A DNA stretch of 64,000 nucleotides from Pseudomonas sp. ICMP22404 (GTDB lineage: Bacteria > Pseudomonadota > Gammaproteobacteria > Pseudomonadales > Pseudomonadaceae). The notes beneath the pieces were generated by a model. It made no database searches. It saw only the letters and a program-made list of their open reading frames with translations, and had not been told where the DNA came from. The position numbers were made by a program, and so were the translations under genes. This document shows, piece by piece, positions 28,642-37,767 of the stretch. Positions within the stretch are counted from its first letter, which is position 1, and each line of letters opens with the position of its first letter. The stretch spans positions 186,001 through 250,000 of the forward strand of contig NZ_VCNG01000006.1 in the NCBI RefSeq assembly GCF_006227205.1, written 5' to 3'.

Positions 28642-29952
28642 ATGACCAGCAAAACCTCCACGCCACGGCGTGCAGCAGCCGCCGCATTTATCGGCACCAC
28701 CATCGAATTCTATGACTACTACATCTATGCCTTCGCTGCGGCATTGGTGTTGGGGCAACTATTCTTTCCCAGTGAAAACCCGATGCTCAGCACCATGGCC
28801 GCGTTCGGCAGCTTCGCTGTGGGCTTCATCGCTCGGCCGTTCGCCGGGATGGTATTCGGCCATCTGGGTGACCGCCTGGGCCGCAAGAAAATGCTGCTGG
28901 TGACCATCGTGCTGATGGGCGTTGCGACGACCGGTATAGGCTTGCTGCCCACTTACGCCCAGGTAGGCATCTGGGCGCCCGTCGGCCTGGTGTTGCTACG
29001 GCTTCTGCAAGGTATTTCAGTCGGCGGCGAGTGGGGCGGCGCGGTACTCATGGCCAGCGAGCATGCGCCCAAGGGACGCAAAGTGTTTTTTGCTTCGTTC
29101 GCCCAATGGGGCAGCCCTGCTGGCCTGTTGCTGGCGCTGATTGCATTTCGCCTGATCAGTGAAATGGAACAGGAAGCCCTGATGAGTTGGGGCTGGCGCA
29201 TTCCATTTCTGATGAGCGGCGTGCTGATGATAGTCGGTCTGGCGATTCGCTTCGGTGTGCCTGAATCGCCAGAGTTCGCCGAGGTCAAGGAGAGCGCCCA
29301 GACCTCTGACAGCCCGGTAATGGAAGTGCTGCGCACTGGCTGGAAGAACATTCTGTTCGCTGCACTGGCCGTCACCATCGGTTCGGGCGGTTTCTTCTTC
29401 ACCAACACCTTCATGATCACCTACGTCACCCAGTATCAGGGCATCGCCAAAACCACGATCCTGGATTGCCTGTTTGTTGTCACCATCCTGCAGTTCCTTT
29501 CGCAACCCTGTTCGGCACTGCTGGCCGAGCGGCTGGGTGAAGGACGGTTCCTCAGGTGGGTGGCGTCGCTGTGTATCGTGGTGCCGTATCCGATGTTTTT
29601 GTTGGTACAGACCGGCAACCTCTTCTACATGACGACCGGCATTGCCCTGGCTGTGATCCTGCTGGCGGCGCTGTATGCAGTGATTGCCGGCTACATGGCT
29701 GAAGCGTTCCCGGCGCGGGTGCGGTATTCGGGTATTTCCATAGCCTATCAACTCGGGAGTGGCTTGACCGGAGGCCTGACACCGATGATAGGCACCTTCA
29801 TCGCCGCTCAGTTCACGGGGCAATGGGTGCCTTTGGCGCTGTTCTTCAGCGTATTGGCCCTGATGTCGCTGACTGGGGTGTTGGGGCTGGCGCATCTGCG
29901 CAGCGTCAACACCAACCCGGTCAGCCTGTCCACCAGCCAAGGAGTTGCATGA
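28642..29952 (+). CDS. MFS transporter, metabolite:H+ symporter (MHS) family
   Basis: The protein has 436 residues from MTSKTSTPRRAAAAAFIGTT. The MHS hallmarks are ATIEFYDYY-like FIGTTIEFYDYYIYA in helix 1, the loop GDRLGRKKML and RLLQGISVGGEWGGAVLMA. Members import alpha-ketoglutarate, shikimate, proline/betaine or aromatic acids by proton symport. It is the first gene of a set whose next start overlaps its stop. It therefore probably imports the substrate of the following aldolase, dehydrogenase and deacetylase. Confidence 0.88.
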   Translation: MTSKTSTPRRAAAAAFIGTTIEFYDYYIYAFAAALVLGQLFFPSENPMLSTMAAFGSFAVGFIARPFAGMVFGHLGDRLGRKKMLLVTIVLMGVATTGIGLLPTYAQVGIWAPVGLVLLRLLQGISVGGEWGGAVLMASEHAPKGRKVFFASFAQWGSPAGLLLALIAFRLISEMEQEALMSWGWRIPFLMSGVLMIVGLAIRFGVPESPEFAEVKESAQTSDSPVMEVLRTGWKNILFAALAVTIGSGGFFFTNTFMITYVTQYQGIAKTTILDCLFVVTILQFLSQPCSALLAERLGEGRFLRWVASLCIVVPYPMFLLVQTGNLFYMTTGIALAVILLAALYAVIAGYMAEAFPARVRYSGISIAYQLGSGLTGGLTPMIGTFIAAQFTGQWVPLALFFSVLALMSLTGVLGLAHLRSVNTNPVSLSTSQGVA

Positions 29953-30707
29953 TGAGCAAACCCCTCGCGATGTCAGAGATCGAATGGCAGTCGCGCTGCG
30001 AGTTGGCAGCGCTGTATCGCGTGATCGCTTACTACCGTATGACCGACCTGATCGACACTCACATCACCCTGCGTGTACCGGGGGCGGAGCAATATTTTCT
30101 GATCAACCGTTACGGCGTGGCGTTTGAAAAAATGCGCGCCAGCGATCTGGTGTTGATCGATCTGGAAGGCAACTTGGTCGAAAGCAGCTACAACGATGGC
30201 AAGGTCAACGCCGCCGGATTCGTCATCCACTCTGCCATCCATGAAGCGCGCCCGGACCTGCACTGCATCATCCACACCCACACCGCGAGCGGTATGGCAG
30301 TGGCGGCCCAGCGCGACGGCCTGCTGCCGCTGACCCAGCATGCCTTGAAGTTCTACGGCAACTTGGCTTATCACACGTACGAAGGCATCGCGTTATCGCT
30401 GGAGGAACGCGAGCGGCTGATCGCCGATCTGGGCTCGCACAAAGCGATGATCCTGCGTAACCACGGCCTGCTCGCGGCCGGTGGCAGCGTGGCTGCGGCG
30501 TTCCACGAGATCTACTTCCTGGAGCGCGCCTGCCAGGCGCAGATCCAGGCGATGTCCGCCGGGGTGGCGCTGAACGTCCCGGACGAAGCCGTATGCCTCC
30601 ACACTGCTGCGCAGTTCAGCCGTGACGGGATCGACGGGATCATTGATCTGGCCTGGCAGGCCGCGCTCAGTCTGATCGACGAGCAGCGCGCCGATTGGTG
30701 CAGTTGA
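29952..30707 (+). CDS. Class II aldolase/adducin family protein
   Basis: The protein has 251 residues. Two consecutive ATGs (29949 and 29952) overlap the transporter stop; the second has better spacing (7 nt) from AAGGAG. The zinc-binding histidines are visible in HTHTASGMAV and ILRNHGLLA, with NRYGVAFEKMRASDLVLID upstream, as in fuculose-phosphate-aldolase-like proteins. The family splits sugar phosphates by retro-aldol reaction or acts as decarboxylase or epimerase. The substrate is unknown. It is translationally coupled to the MHS transporter gene and followed after 2 nt by a dehydrogenase gene. Confidence 0.85.
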   Translation: MSKPLAMSEIEWQSRCELAALYRVIAYYRMTDLIDTHITLRVPGAEQYFLINRYGVAFEKMRASDLVLIDLEGNLVESSYNDGKVNAAGFVIHSAIHEARPDLHCIIHTHTASGMAVAAQRDGLLPLTQHALKFYGNLAYHTYEGIALSLEERERLIADLGSHKAMILRNHGLLAAGGSVAAAFHEIYFLERACQAQIQAMSAGVALNVPDEAVCLHTAAQFSRDGIDGIIDLAWQAALSLIDEQRADWCS

Positions 30708-30709
30708 CC

Positions 30710-31642
30710 ATGGCCAGTCTCGTGTTGTTGTGCCAGAACCCGGCGTTGACCGATTGGCTGGCCGGACTGTTCGCCAGCCATGCGCCGCACTTGCAGGTGC
30801 TGCGCCCTGAAGACCCAGGCGCACAGCAGGCCCAGATCGCGGTGTGCTGGTTCCCGCCAGCGGGCAGCCTCGGTGCCTTACCGAACTTGCGCCTGGTGTA
30901 TTCGATTGGCTCGGGTGTCGATCATTTGGCCCAGGACCCTTCGCGTGACCCCGCGCTGCCGGTATGTCGGGTCGTCGACCCCGATCACACCCAGGGTATG
31001 AGCGAGTACGTGCACTGGGGTGTGCTGCACTTTCACCGCGGCTTCGACCAGGTCATAACCGGCAACGCCACGCAACGCTGGCAACGTCCGCTGCAGCGCC
31101 GTGCGCAAGGCTTCAAGGTCGGGGTGATGGGCCTCGGAGCGATCGGGGCACCGGTGGCCACGCGGCTGGCCGAGGCCGGCTACGACGTGCGCGGTTGGGC
31201 TCGCACGCCTCGGGTAATCGACGGTGTGAACACCTTCAGCGGAGCGTCCGCGCTGCAGAAGTTTCTTGCGGAGCTGGATGTGCTCGTCAACTTGCTGCCG
31301 CTGACCGCCGCCACACAAGGTGTACTGGGCTGCGAGGTGTTCCAGTACATGGCGCGAGGCAGCGCCTTGATCAATTGCGGACGTGGCCAGCACCTCAACC
31401 AGTTGGACCTGCAACAGGCCCTGGCCAGCGGACAACTGCGTGGCGCCTTGCTTGATGTGTTTGAACAGGAACCGCTGCCTGCGGATTCGCCGCTATGGCA
31501 CACCCCTGGGGTATGGGTGACACCGCACATGGCGTCTGCCGCCTCGGATCAATGCATCGCCCAGCAGGTCGCCGACAACGTCTCGCGGCTGACGGCGGGA
31601 CTGGCATTGAAGAATCTGGTCGATCCCATACAGGGTTATTGA
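30710..31642 (+). CDS. D-2-hydroxyacid dehydrogenase, GhrA-like
   Basis: The protein has 310 residues. The NAD(P) site is GVMGLGAIGAPVATRL. Catalytic residues are visible as Arg in NCGRGQHLN, Glu in DVFEQEPLP and His in TPHMASAAS. The pattern matches glyoxylate/hydroxypyruvate reductase A, which reduces 2-keto acids to D-2-hydroxyacids. The start codon lies 2 nt after the aldolase stop, so the genes are coupled. It may reduce a keto-acid product of the aldolase, or oxidise a hydroxyacid substrate before cleavage. Confidence 0.87.
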   Translation: MASLVLLCQNPALTDWLAGLFASHAPHLQVLRPEDPGAQQAQIAVCWFPPAGSLGALPNLRLVYSIGSGVDHLAQDPSRDPALPVCRVVDPDHTQGMSEYVHWGVLHFHRGFDQVITGNATQRWQRPLQRRAQGFKVGVMGLGAIGAPVATRLAEAGYDVRGWARTPRVIDGVNTFSGASALQKFLAELDVLVNLLPLTAATQGVLGCEVFQYMARGSALINCGRGQHLNQLDLQQALASGQLRGALLDVFEQEPLPADSPLWHTPGVWVTPHMASAASDQCIAQQVADNVSRLTAGLALKNLVDPIQGY

Positions 31643-31729
31643 GCGGACAGAGAACTAATCACTGCGTTGCGTGCTGCGTTGTCGGCGCGAGGCGTGTGCA
31701 TTCTGAATTGTCTTGGCATGAGGTCATCC

Positions 31730-32752
31730 ATGAAAACATTTTTCCATCCGGCACAGCGTCTGCACCATCCACGCTCCTACCTGTCGCGTGGGCAAATGCG
31801 CGAGCCGCTAGAGATCCCCGCGCGTATCGACCCGCTGCTGACGGTGGTCAAGAAGCTCGGCTACCCGCTGCTGGAACCTGCCGACTCCGGTCTGGCGCCA
31901 CTGGCCGCGGTGCACAGTCCGGCATATCTGGAATACCTGAGCAGCGCTTACCAGCAATGGCACGAGGTGCCTGAGGACTGGGGCGATGAGGTAATGTCGA
32001 ACATTTTCATTCGCGAGGGCAATCCGCTGCGCGGAATCCTGGGCAAGACCGCCCGCTACCTGGCCGACGGCAGTTGCCCGATTGGCCAATACACCTGGCA
32101 GGCCGCTTACTGGTCAGCGCAAAGTGCGATAGCCGCCGCCCGGGCGATTATCGAAGGCGATGACGCCGCATACGCACTGTGCCGTCCACCGGGACACCAT
32201 GCTCGTGCCGAAGGCGCTGGCGGCTTCTGTTTTCTGAATAATGCGGCGATTGCTGCCCAGGTGTTGCGAGGCAACTTCGCCAAAGTCGCGGTGCTGGATA
32301 CTGACATGCACCACGGTCAGGGTATCCAGGAGATTTTCTACGACCGCGATGACGTGCTCTACGTGTCGATCCATGGCGACCCCACCAACTTTTACCCGGT
32401 AGTGGCCGGCTTCGACGACGAAACCGGCGCTGGCCGAGGTAAGGGTTTCAACTTGAACTTGCCGATGGCCCACGGCTCCAGCGAGGCGGATTTCTTCGCC
32501 TGCATGGACCAGGCAGAGGCTGCCTTACGCGCCTTCGCCCCGGACGTACTGGTGCTGTCGCTAGGCTTTGATATCTACGAAAACGACCCGCAGTCCAAGG
32601 TCTCCGTTAGCGATGAAGGTTTCCGGATGCTGGGGCAGCGAATCAAGGCGCTGGGCCTGCCGTGCGTAGTGGTGCAGGAAGGCGGTTACGACATCGCCAC
32701 TCTCGATGAAAACGCCGCGCGGTTCTTCAACGGCTTGACCGCTTCGCGCTGA
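31730..32752 (+). CDS. Acetylpolyamine amidohydrolase-type deacetylase, HDAC fold (copy 2)
   Basis: The protein has 340 residues from MKTFFHPAQRLHHPRSYLSR. The zinc and catalytic motifs are intact: CRPPGHHA, AVLDTDMHHGQG, VLSLGFDIYENDP and QEGGYDI. It is related to, but clearly diverged from, the copy at 25828. The opening FFHPAQRLHHPRSYLSRG and the IPARIDPLL segment mark a distinct subgroup. As the last gene of the transporter-aldolase-dehydrogenase set it suggests an acetylated (amide) substrate. The true substrate is unknown. Confidence 0.87.
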   Translation: MKTFFHPAQRLHHPRSYLSRGQMREPLEIPARIDPLLTVVKKLGYPLLEPADSGLAPLAAVHSPAYLEYLSSAYQQWHEVPEDWGDEVMSNIFIREGNPLRGILGKTARYLADGSCPIGQYTWQAAYWSAQSAIAAARAIIEGDDAAYALCRPPGHHARAEGAGGFCFLNNAAIAAQVLRGNFAKVAVLDTDMHHGQGIQEIFYDRDDVLYVSIHGDPTNFYPVVAGFDDETGAGRGKGFNLNLPMAHGSSEADFFACMDQAEAALRAFAPDVLVLSLGFDIYENDPQSKVSVSDEGFRMLGQRIKALGLPCVVVQEGGYDIATLDENAARFFNGLTASR

Positions 32753-33131
32753 TAGTCATTCGCCCGGGCTGATTGACCCGCACGGTTTCCAGCTCGGGAA
32801 CAACGAGGGTTACCGCAACCCTGAATGCCGGGCGTTTTGTCTCCAGTAGTGATCGGGCGCAACCCTATCATTTAGCTTGCCCCCATTTTTGCCCCAACGC
32901 GCCCTGGGCTTGGGTAGAAGGCAAGCCTTCACCCAGAGTACGGTTCTGAACGGCTCTCAATAATTATCCCTGCCTGTTGGCGCTATGATAGATAAATCCA
33001 TTAAGTTGTATTCAAAGCTAGAAATTGGGCGATAAGGCACAGGATTAGGGAATTAAGTTGCTTGATAGGAGCTGAACGTTAATTCTATAATTTTGTGGAT
33101 TAACCGGCAAAGAATGGGCTAGGTACACGCT
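32753..33131. other. 379-bp gene-free stretch with repeat copy D and hipBA promoter region
   Basis: No gene is recognised here. The left part can form a nested stem (CGCCCGG at 32761-32767 with CCGGGCG at 32828-32834, then TTTTG), a possible terminator for the preceding genes. Around 32878-32901 is a tandem TGGGGGCA-type unit. The right part (about 32955-33110) is markedly AT-rich and probably holds the hipBA promoter and operators. Confidence 0.5.
32878..32901 (-). repeat. 12-nt tandem TGGGGGCA repeat, copy D
   Basis: On the minus strand, TTGGGGCAaaaaTGGGGGCAagct has two near-identical 8-mers spaced by 12 nt. The same architecture is found at 22917-22940, 46792-46813 and 62903-62923. It marks the left side of hipBA. 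Confidence 0.5.
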
Positions 33132-33449
33132 ATGTTGGATTTAAGCTTCAGTAAGCCGGGTGAGGTCGTCAAGCGCCTCTGCGATCGCTTGCGCACAGAG
33201 CGTTTGGCGCGGGACATGACACAAGCCGACTTGGCCGGACGTGCCGGCATCGGCACAAACACAGTCTCCAACCTTGAAGCCGGGCGCAATGTCGGATTCG
33301 AGAACGTCGTTCGGGTGGCAATGGCTCTTGGCCGAACCAAGGAACTTGAAGGCCTGTTCCTGCCAAAGCTGGACAGCATTGAAGATATTCGGCGTTACGA
33401 AAACAGCGCCAATCGTCTTCGTACAAAGAGGAAGCCCGGCAATGCTTGA
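33132..33449 (+). CDS. hipB: HipB-type XRE antitoxin
   Basis: The protein has 105 residues. An XRE/Cro helix-turn-helix occupies about residues 18-72 (MTQADLAGRAGIGTNTVSNL, then ENVVRVAMALG). The stop overlaps the start of the HipA gene by 8 bp, the classic antitoxin-first arrangement. It is expected to bind the AT-rich upstream region and HipA, repressing the operon and neutralising the kinase. Confidence 0.85.
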   Translation: MLDLSFSKPGEVVKRLCDRLRTERLARDMTQADLAGRAGIGTNTVSNLEAGRNVGFENVVRVAMALGRTKELEGLFLPKLDSIEDIRRYENSANRLRTKRKPGNA

Positions 33450-34728
33450 GCAGGTGAACGTCTTCTACGAGGGCTGGGGCGAGAGATGGCAATGGGGCAC
33501 GCTGGTCTCCACGACTGCCCTGACCGGGCGCCCGCTGATCGTGTTCGAGTACAGCAATGAAGCCAGGCAAAGGGGCTTGGAACTGTCCTCCTACACGCTC
33601 CCGTTGGAGGGGGCTCAATTGCGCCGAGATTTTCCAGATCACCAACTGTACTTGCCAGGGCCTGTTTACGACTCCTTGCCGGACGGGTGGGGTATGTTGC
33701 TGATGGACCGTATGTTCAGGCGCCGCGGGCTCACCACGGCGCGTATCGGCTCACTGGAACGGCTGGCCTACATCGGTTGCAATGCAATGGGGGCCATGAC
33801 GTTTGAACCCGTGGCACCAGAAGGGCAGACGTCTGAAGTCCATATCCCGCTGGAGCAGCTTGCCGCCGAAGTGCAGGAAGTACTCCATGGAGACGGTGGC
33901 GAGTTCCTGCAGACGTTGCTGCTGGTGGGCGGCTCGCCTCAAGGTGCGAGGCCTAAGGCCCTCGTCTATCGCGATCCCGAAACTGGCCGTTTTACCACTG
34001 CCGTGACGGCGGGTTTTGAAGCATGGCTGGTCAAGTTCCCGGCCAAAGAAGAGCATGCAGAGGTGTGCGCTGTCGAAATGGTCTACGCCGAATGCATGCG
34101 CATGTGCGGTATCGAGACCCCTGACACGCAGTACTTCAGTCTGCCTGATGGGTTGGCGGCGTTTGCCAGTAAGCGATTTGACCGTCGCGATGGTCTGCGC
34201 GTACCCATGCAAAGCCTCGCGGCCTTCACGGGGGCAAATTACCGGTCTCCAGGGGTGTTGGACTACGTCAACTTCTTGCGGGCAACACAGATGTGTACCA
34301 ACGATGTGCGAGAGATGGCGGTGGCCTTCGAACGTGCGGTCTTCAATGTAGCGTTCAACAACAGAGACGATCATCCCAAGAACTTTGCCTACATCATGTC
34401 GCAAGACGGTCAATGGAGATTGTCGCCGGCTTACGACGTGACCTTCTGCGAGGGGCCAAGTGGATATCACCAGATGGATGTGATGGGGGAAGCCCTGTCG
34501 ATTTCTCGCACGCAAATGCTTCGGCTTGCCGAGGAAGCCGAGGTGCCACCGGACGTTGCCGGCAGAATGATTGACGGCATTTGCGATGTGGCGAGCCGGT
34601 TTGCAAGCATCGCCGAAAACCTCTACCCACAGGTTATTACTCAAGACACCTTGCGCACGATCCAAGGCCGCATCGATCAGAACGTAGCTCGGTTACACCG
34701 TGGCCATGCGGGCAGCGGTTGCCATTGA
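33442..34728 (+). CDS. hipA: HipA-type serine/threonine kinase toxin
   Basis: The protein has 428 residues from MLEQVNVFYEGWGERW. It contains the N-terminal HipA domain (LYLPGPVYDSLPDGWG), the ATP-loop region GGSPQGARPKALV and the catalytic loop FNNRDDHPKNFAYI near residues 300-312 with the DxxHPKN pattern, so the kinase looks intact. In the known family, HipA phosphorylates glutamyl-tRNA synthetase or other tRNA synthetases and triggers dormancy. The ATG at 33442 lies inside the hipB reading frame. A longer in-frame upstream start at 33241 is a shadow of hipB. Confidence 0.87.
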   Translation: MLEQVNVFYEGWGERWQWGTLVSTTALTGRPLIVFEYSNEARQRGLELSSYTLPLEGAQLRRDFPDHQLYLPGPVYDSLPDGWGMLLMDRMFRRRGLTTARIGSLERLAYIGCNAMGAMTFEPVAPEGQTSEVHIPLEQLAAEVQEVLHGDGGEFLQTLLLVGGSPQGARPKALVYRDPETGRFTTAVTAGFEAWLVKFPAKEEHAEVCAVEMVYAECMRMCGIETPDTQYFSLPDGLAAFASKRFDRRDGLRVPMQSLAAFTGANYRSPGVLDYVNFLRATQMCTNDVREMAVAFERAVFNVAFNNRDDHPKNFAYIMSQDGQWRLSPAYDVTFCEGPSGYHQMDVMGEALSISRTQMLRLAEEAEVPPDVAGRMIDGICDVASRFASIAENLYPQVITQDTLRTIQGRIDQNVARLHRGHAGSGCH

Positions 34729-34924
34729 AGATCGGGAGGAGCGGGCGCTCGCGCCGGGTGTGTGGGCTGCTGTTCTGCGAACGAATATGCCAAAGGCTTG
34801 AGGCACAAGGCTGGATAACCAGCGTCTTGGTGTCCGTTGTCACGGGACAGGCCCATTCTAAGGGGCTTGTTTGTACCTATCCCTGGGTCCTTTCATGATT
34901 GGACGGAGAACCTGAACAGGTGCT

Positions 34925-36787
34925 TTACGCGGGATCGGGCATGCCCAACGATTTCTCCAGCCACTGCGTGACTACCTTGAAAGCCGCATCGGAATTGCGT
35001 TCATAGATCAATCCGTGGCCGTTGCCGTGAATACCCAGTGCCGGTAGATCCAGGTGGTGAATGTTGGCACCGGCATTTCGCAGGAAAGGGACGATGCTGG
35101 ATGCGTAAGAAGCAAACGCTGATGTCTCGCCGGTCACCAGCGCTACCGGAATGCCCTGCAATCCGGGAATTTTCAGGGTTGATGGTTCTGCTGTGCGGAC
35201 TTGCTCTGCCGTCTTGCGAGGCGGATCAAAGGTCAAAGGGGCGGCGGTCAGTCCCCATTCGAGGCTGCCTATACCCGGCGTGTGGCCAAAGACCGGACCC
35301 ATAGGCTCCACCGCCACAATCCCTGCGATCAGGTCGGATCGACGATCGGCGACCAACCAGCCACTGGGCCCGGAAGCAGAATGCGTAACGATGATGGCCT
35401 TACCGATTCTGTCGAGCAATTCGGCCAGTCGATCCGCGTCTAGAGCCTGCGAAGCTGCGAGGTCAGCCGGCATAGGACCATAGGCTGCAATGAAGGCGTC
35501 AAATGCTGCTTCGTCATCCGGCTCAAACGGCCACTGCGTTTCTCCGCCTCCCTCTGGAAAGTAGACTTCGCGGGCGCGCTCATAGGAAAATGCGGGCCCC
35601 ATCGGCCCCATGATGTCGGGATGATAGGGCGATCGCCCGTGACCCGGTCGGTCGACGCGGAAGACTACAAAGCCCGCTTCGAGGAACCGCTGCGCCCAAC
35701 CCGGGCGACCGTCGGGGGTATCCAGCCACTCGGTGCCCTGAAGCGTGCCACCGTGTACCAGCACCACGGGATAGGTTTGAGTGATGTGCTCGGGGGCTTC
35801 CCAGGCTACGTACATCGGACCTTTCTGGAAGCTTTTACCGTTATGGGTGATGCGGGCTCCGGTCACCCAGAAGTTGCCACGCCGCGAGCGTTTTACCGGT
35901 GCGGTTCGCCAGGGTTGCGCGGCATGATCGGTTGACCTGCTAGCGGTCTGCATAGCGAAAGCCGACCAGTCCTTGTCGCCGTCCCCCCGGGCCACCGCCG
36001 AGGTCATTTTCGATCGCACAGCTTCCGCAGCAGCTAGTTCCAGGTCCTTGAGACGGCCCGCATCAATAGCCAGATTGATATCCTTGAGACCAAGAGACAG
36101 TTTGAAACCCGGTTCAAAACTGCGGTTGACGATGTTTTGCCCATAGCGTTGGTAACTAGGGCAGGCGAACAGGGTCTGGGTCATGAGGTTGATGAAAATC
36201 GAGGGGCTGAGTCCGTGGCGCTGAACGAGTTCGCTTGCTTCGCCCAGCGACTGGATGGCTTGCGTGATCATCATGTTGCCAGCGATTTTCGCGATACACG
36301 CGTGCTCAGGCTGATCGCCCAGGTACCAGGTCTTTTTCCCGAGCAGGTCAAACAGCGGTTGAGCCGTCAAGACAGCCGCCTGCGATCCGGCCGCCAGGAT
36401 ATTCAATTCGCCGTTGGCCGCCACGGCGGGCACACCGAAAACCGGTGCCGCGATCAACGCCATGCCGATCGCATCATGCACGTCCTGCAACTCCAACATG
36501 AGCGAAGGCGACAAGGTCGACATCACGACGTGCACGCAGGCCCTGTCCGCATTTTCCAGAGCTGCGCTGGACAGCAGCACTTCCCTGACGGCGGTGTCAT
36601 CGGCCAGCAGGCTGATGACGACCTCTTGCTTGAATGCCAAGGCCGGCGATTCGAGAACGCTGATGCCTTCAAGGTCCATGATCGAAGCGTGACTGCGGTT
36701 CCATGCCGAGACGTGATGGCCAGCCCGGACGAGCCGTGGAATGATCGCTCTGCCCATGCTTCCCACACCGATAAAACCAATGTTCAT
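34925..36787 (-). CDS. Fusion of 3-hydroxyisobutyrate-dehydrogenase-like and alpha/beta-hydrolase domains
   Basis: This 620-residue single frame joins two enzyme families. Residues 1-285 form a beta-hydroxyacid dehydrogenase with cofactor motif GFIGVGSMGRAI, the catalytic-lysine region KIAGNMMITQAIQ and the C-terminal helix segment ending DGDKDWSAFAM. After a short linker, residues about 310-620 form an alpha/beta hydrolase: PVVLVHGGTLQGTEW (oxyanion loop), nucleophile Ser in VTHSASGPSGW, and a His in GIHGNGHG near the end. These families normally exist as separate proteins. Both active sites look intact, so this is either a true bifunctional enzyme or a recent gene fusion by deletion. It is divergent from a LysR gene. 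Confidence 0.82.
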   Translation of the reverse strand: MNIGFIGVGSMGRAIIPRLVRAGHHVSAWNRSHASIMDLEGISVLESPALAFKQEVVISLLADDTAVREVLLSSAALENADRACVHVVMSTLSPSLMLELQDVHDAIGMALIAAPVFGVPAVAANGELNILAAGSQAAVLTAQPLFDLLGKKTWYLGDQPEHACIAKIAGNMMITQAIQSLGEASELVQRHGLSPSIFINLMTQTLFACPSYQRYGQNIVNRSFEPGFKLSLGLKDINLAIDAGRLKDLELAAAEAVRSKMTSAVARGDGDKDWSAFAMQTASRSTDHAAQPWRTAPVKRSRRGNFWVTGARITHNGKSFQKGPMYVAWEAPEHITQTYPVVLVHGGTLQGTEWLDTPDGRPGWAQRFLEAGFVVFRVDRPGHGRSPYHPDIMGPMGPAFSYERAREVYFPEGGGETQWPFEPDDEAAFDAFIAAYGPMPADLAASQALDADRLAELLDRIGKAIIVTHSASGPSGWLVADRRSDLIAGIVAVEPMGPVFGHTPGIGSLEWGLTAAPLTFDPPRKTAEQVRTAEPSTLKIPGLQGIPVALVTGETSAFASYASSIVPFLRNAGANIHHLDLPALGIHGNGHGLIYERNSDAAFKVVTQWLEKSLGMPDPA

Positions 36788-36905
36788 TTACAGTCCCCGG
36801 TTGCTATTCGACGAAGGTGAATGCAGACAAGTATGTCGGGCGTGGGATTGCTACGGCACTGCCATTGCTGCACTCTCACTGTTCATTTTTGTACGGGGGC
36901 AGGGC

Positions 36906-37766
36906 ATGGACTGGAGTGATGTGCGGGTCTTTCTCGCGATTGCCCGCAGCGGGTCATTGGGCGCTGCCGCCAAGCTGCTGGGTGTTAGCCATCCGACCGT
37001 GGGGCGGCGCTTGCAGGTGCTTGAGCAGTCCAGTGGCCAGCCCATTTTCCTGCGCACCACGCAGGGTCTGGTACTCACCGACAGCGGCGAGAAACTGCTC
37101 AGCCTGGCGCAGGAAATGGAGCAAAGTGCGTTGGCCATCGAAAGGCGACTGGCGGGCGACAGCGCACAGCCAGAAGGTGTGCTGCGCATTTCTTGCGCTG
37201 ACTGGTTTGCCTGCTATGTGCTGGCCCCCGTCCTGAGTGAACTGGGGCGACGTTACCCTCTGATCGTGCCTGAGGTTATCGCTGGGCATCGATTGTTTGA
37301 CCTGGCTCGTCGCGACGCCGATATCGCGTTTCGAATCGTCCCTTTCACCGAACCCGATATTGTTCACCGCAAGCTGATTTCCCTCAGCTACGGGTTATAC
37401 ACGGCCGTCGGAACTGCTGACCCCGAGCCACAGGGCGAAGGGGTTGGTTTGATCACCATGAGTGTTGCCCAGTCTCATTATCCCGATGTGCAGTGGCTGC
37501 AGCAGCGTTACCCTCTGGCGCGTACCGTGTTCACCAGTAGCAGCCGCACAGTCCAGGCGCAAATGTGCGCGCAGGGGCAGGGTGTTGCCGTATTGCCCCG
37601 CGCCCTGGGCGACCAATTGACGGCGCTGAGGCTGATTGATTCGCACGAGCCGCCACCGGGCCGCGACATATGGATGGGCTACCACCAGGACATGCGCCAG
37701 ATGGACAGCCTTCGTGCGCTTGCCGACCTTGCCTCCATCATGATCGGCAATCAGGCAGACGGTTGA
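36906..37766 (+). CDS. LysR-family regulator
   Basis: The protein has 286 residues from MDWSDVRVFLAIARSGSLGA, the usual LysR start. The HTH is in KLLGVSHPTVGRRLQVLEQ, followed by a typical effector domain. It is divergent from the dehydrogenase-hydrolase fusion gene (about 118 bp between starts) and convergent with an MFS exporter gene with a 1-bp gap. Regulation of the fusion gene is likely. Confidence 0.87.
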   Translation: MDWSDVRVFLAIARSGSLGAAAKLLGVSHPTVGRRLQVLEQSSGQPIFLRTTQGLVLTDSGEKLLSLAQEMEQSALAIERRLAGDSAQPEGVLRISCADWFACYVLAPVLSELGRRYPLIVPEVIAGHRLFDLARRDADIAFRIVPFTEPDIVHRKLISLSYGLYTAVGTADPEPQGEGVGLITMSVAQSHYPDVQWLQQRYPLARTVFTSSSRTVQAQMCAQGQGVAVLPRALGDQLTALRLIDSHEPPPGRDIWMGYHQDMRQMDSLRALADLASIMIGNQADG

Positions 37767-37767
37767 C

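Noticed and set aside
29017..29940. Minus-strand frame of 307 codons
   Set aside because: It is antisense to the MHS transporter, with repetitive Gln/His/Arg composition typical of shadow frames.
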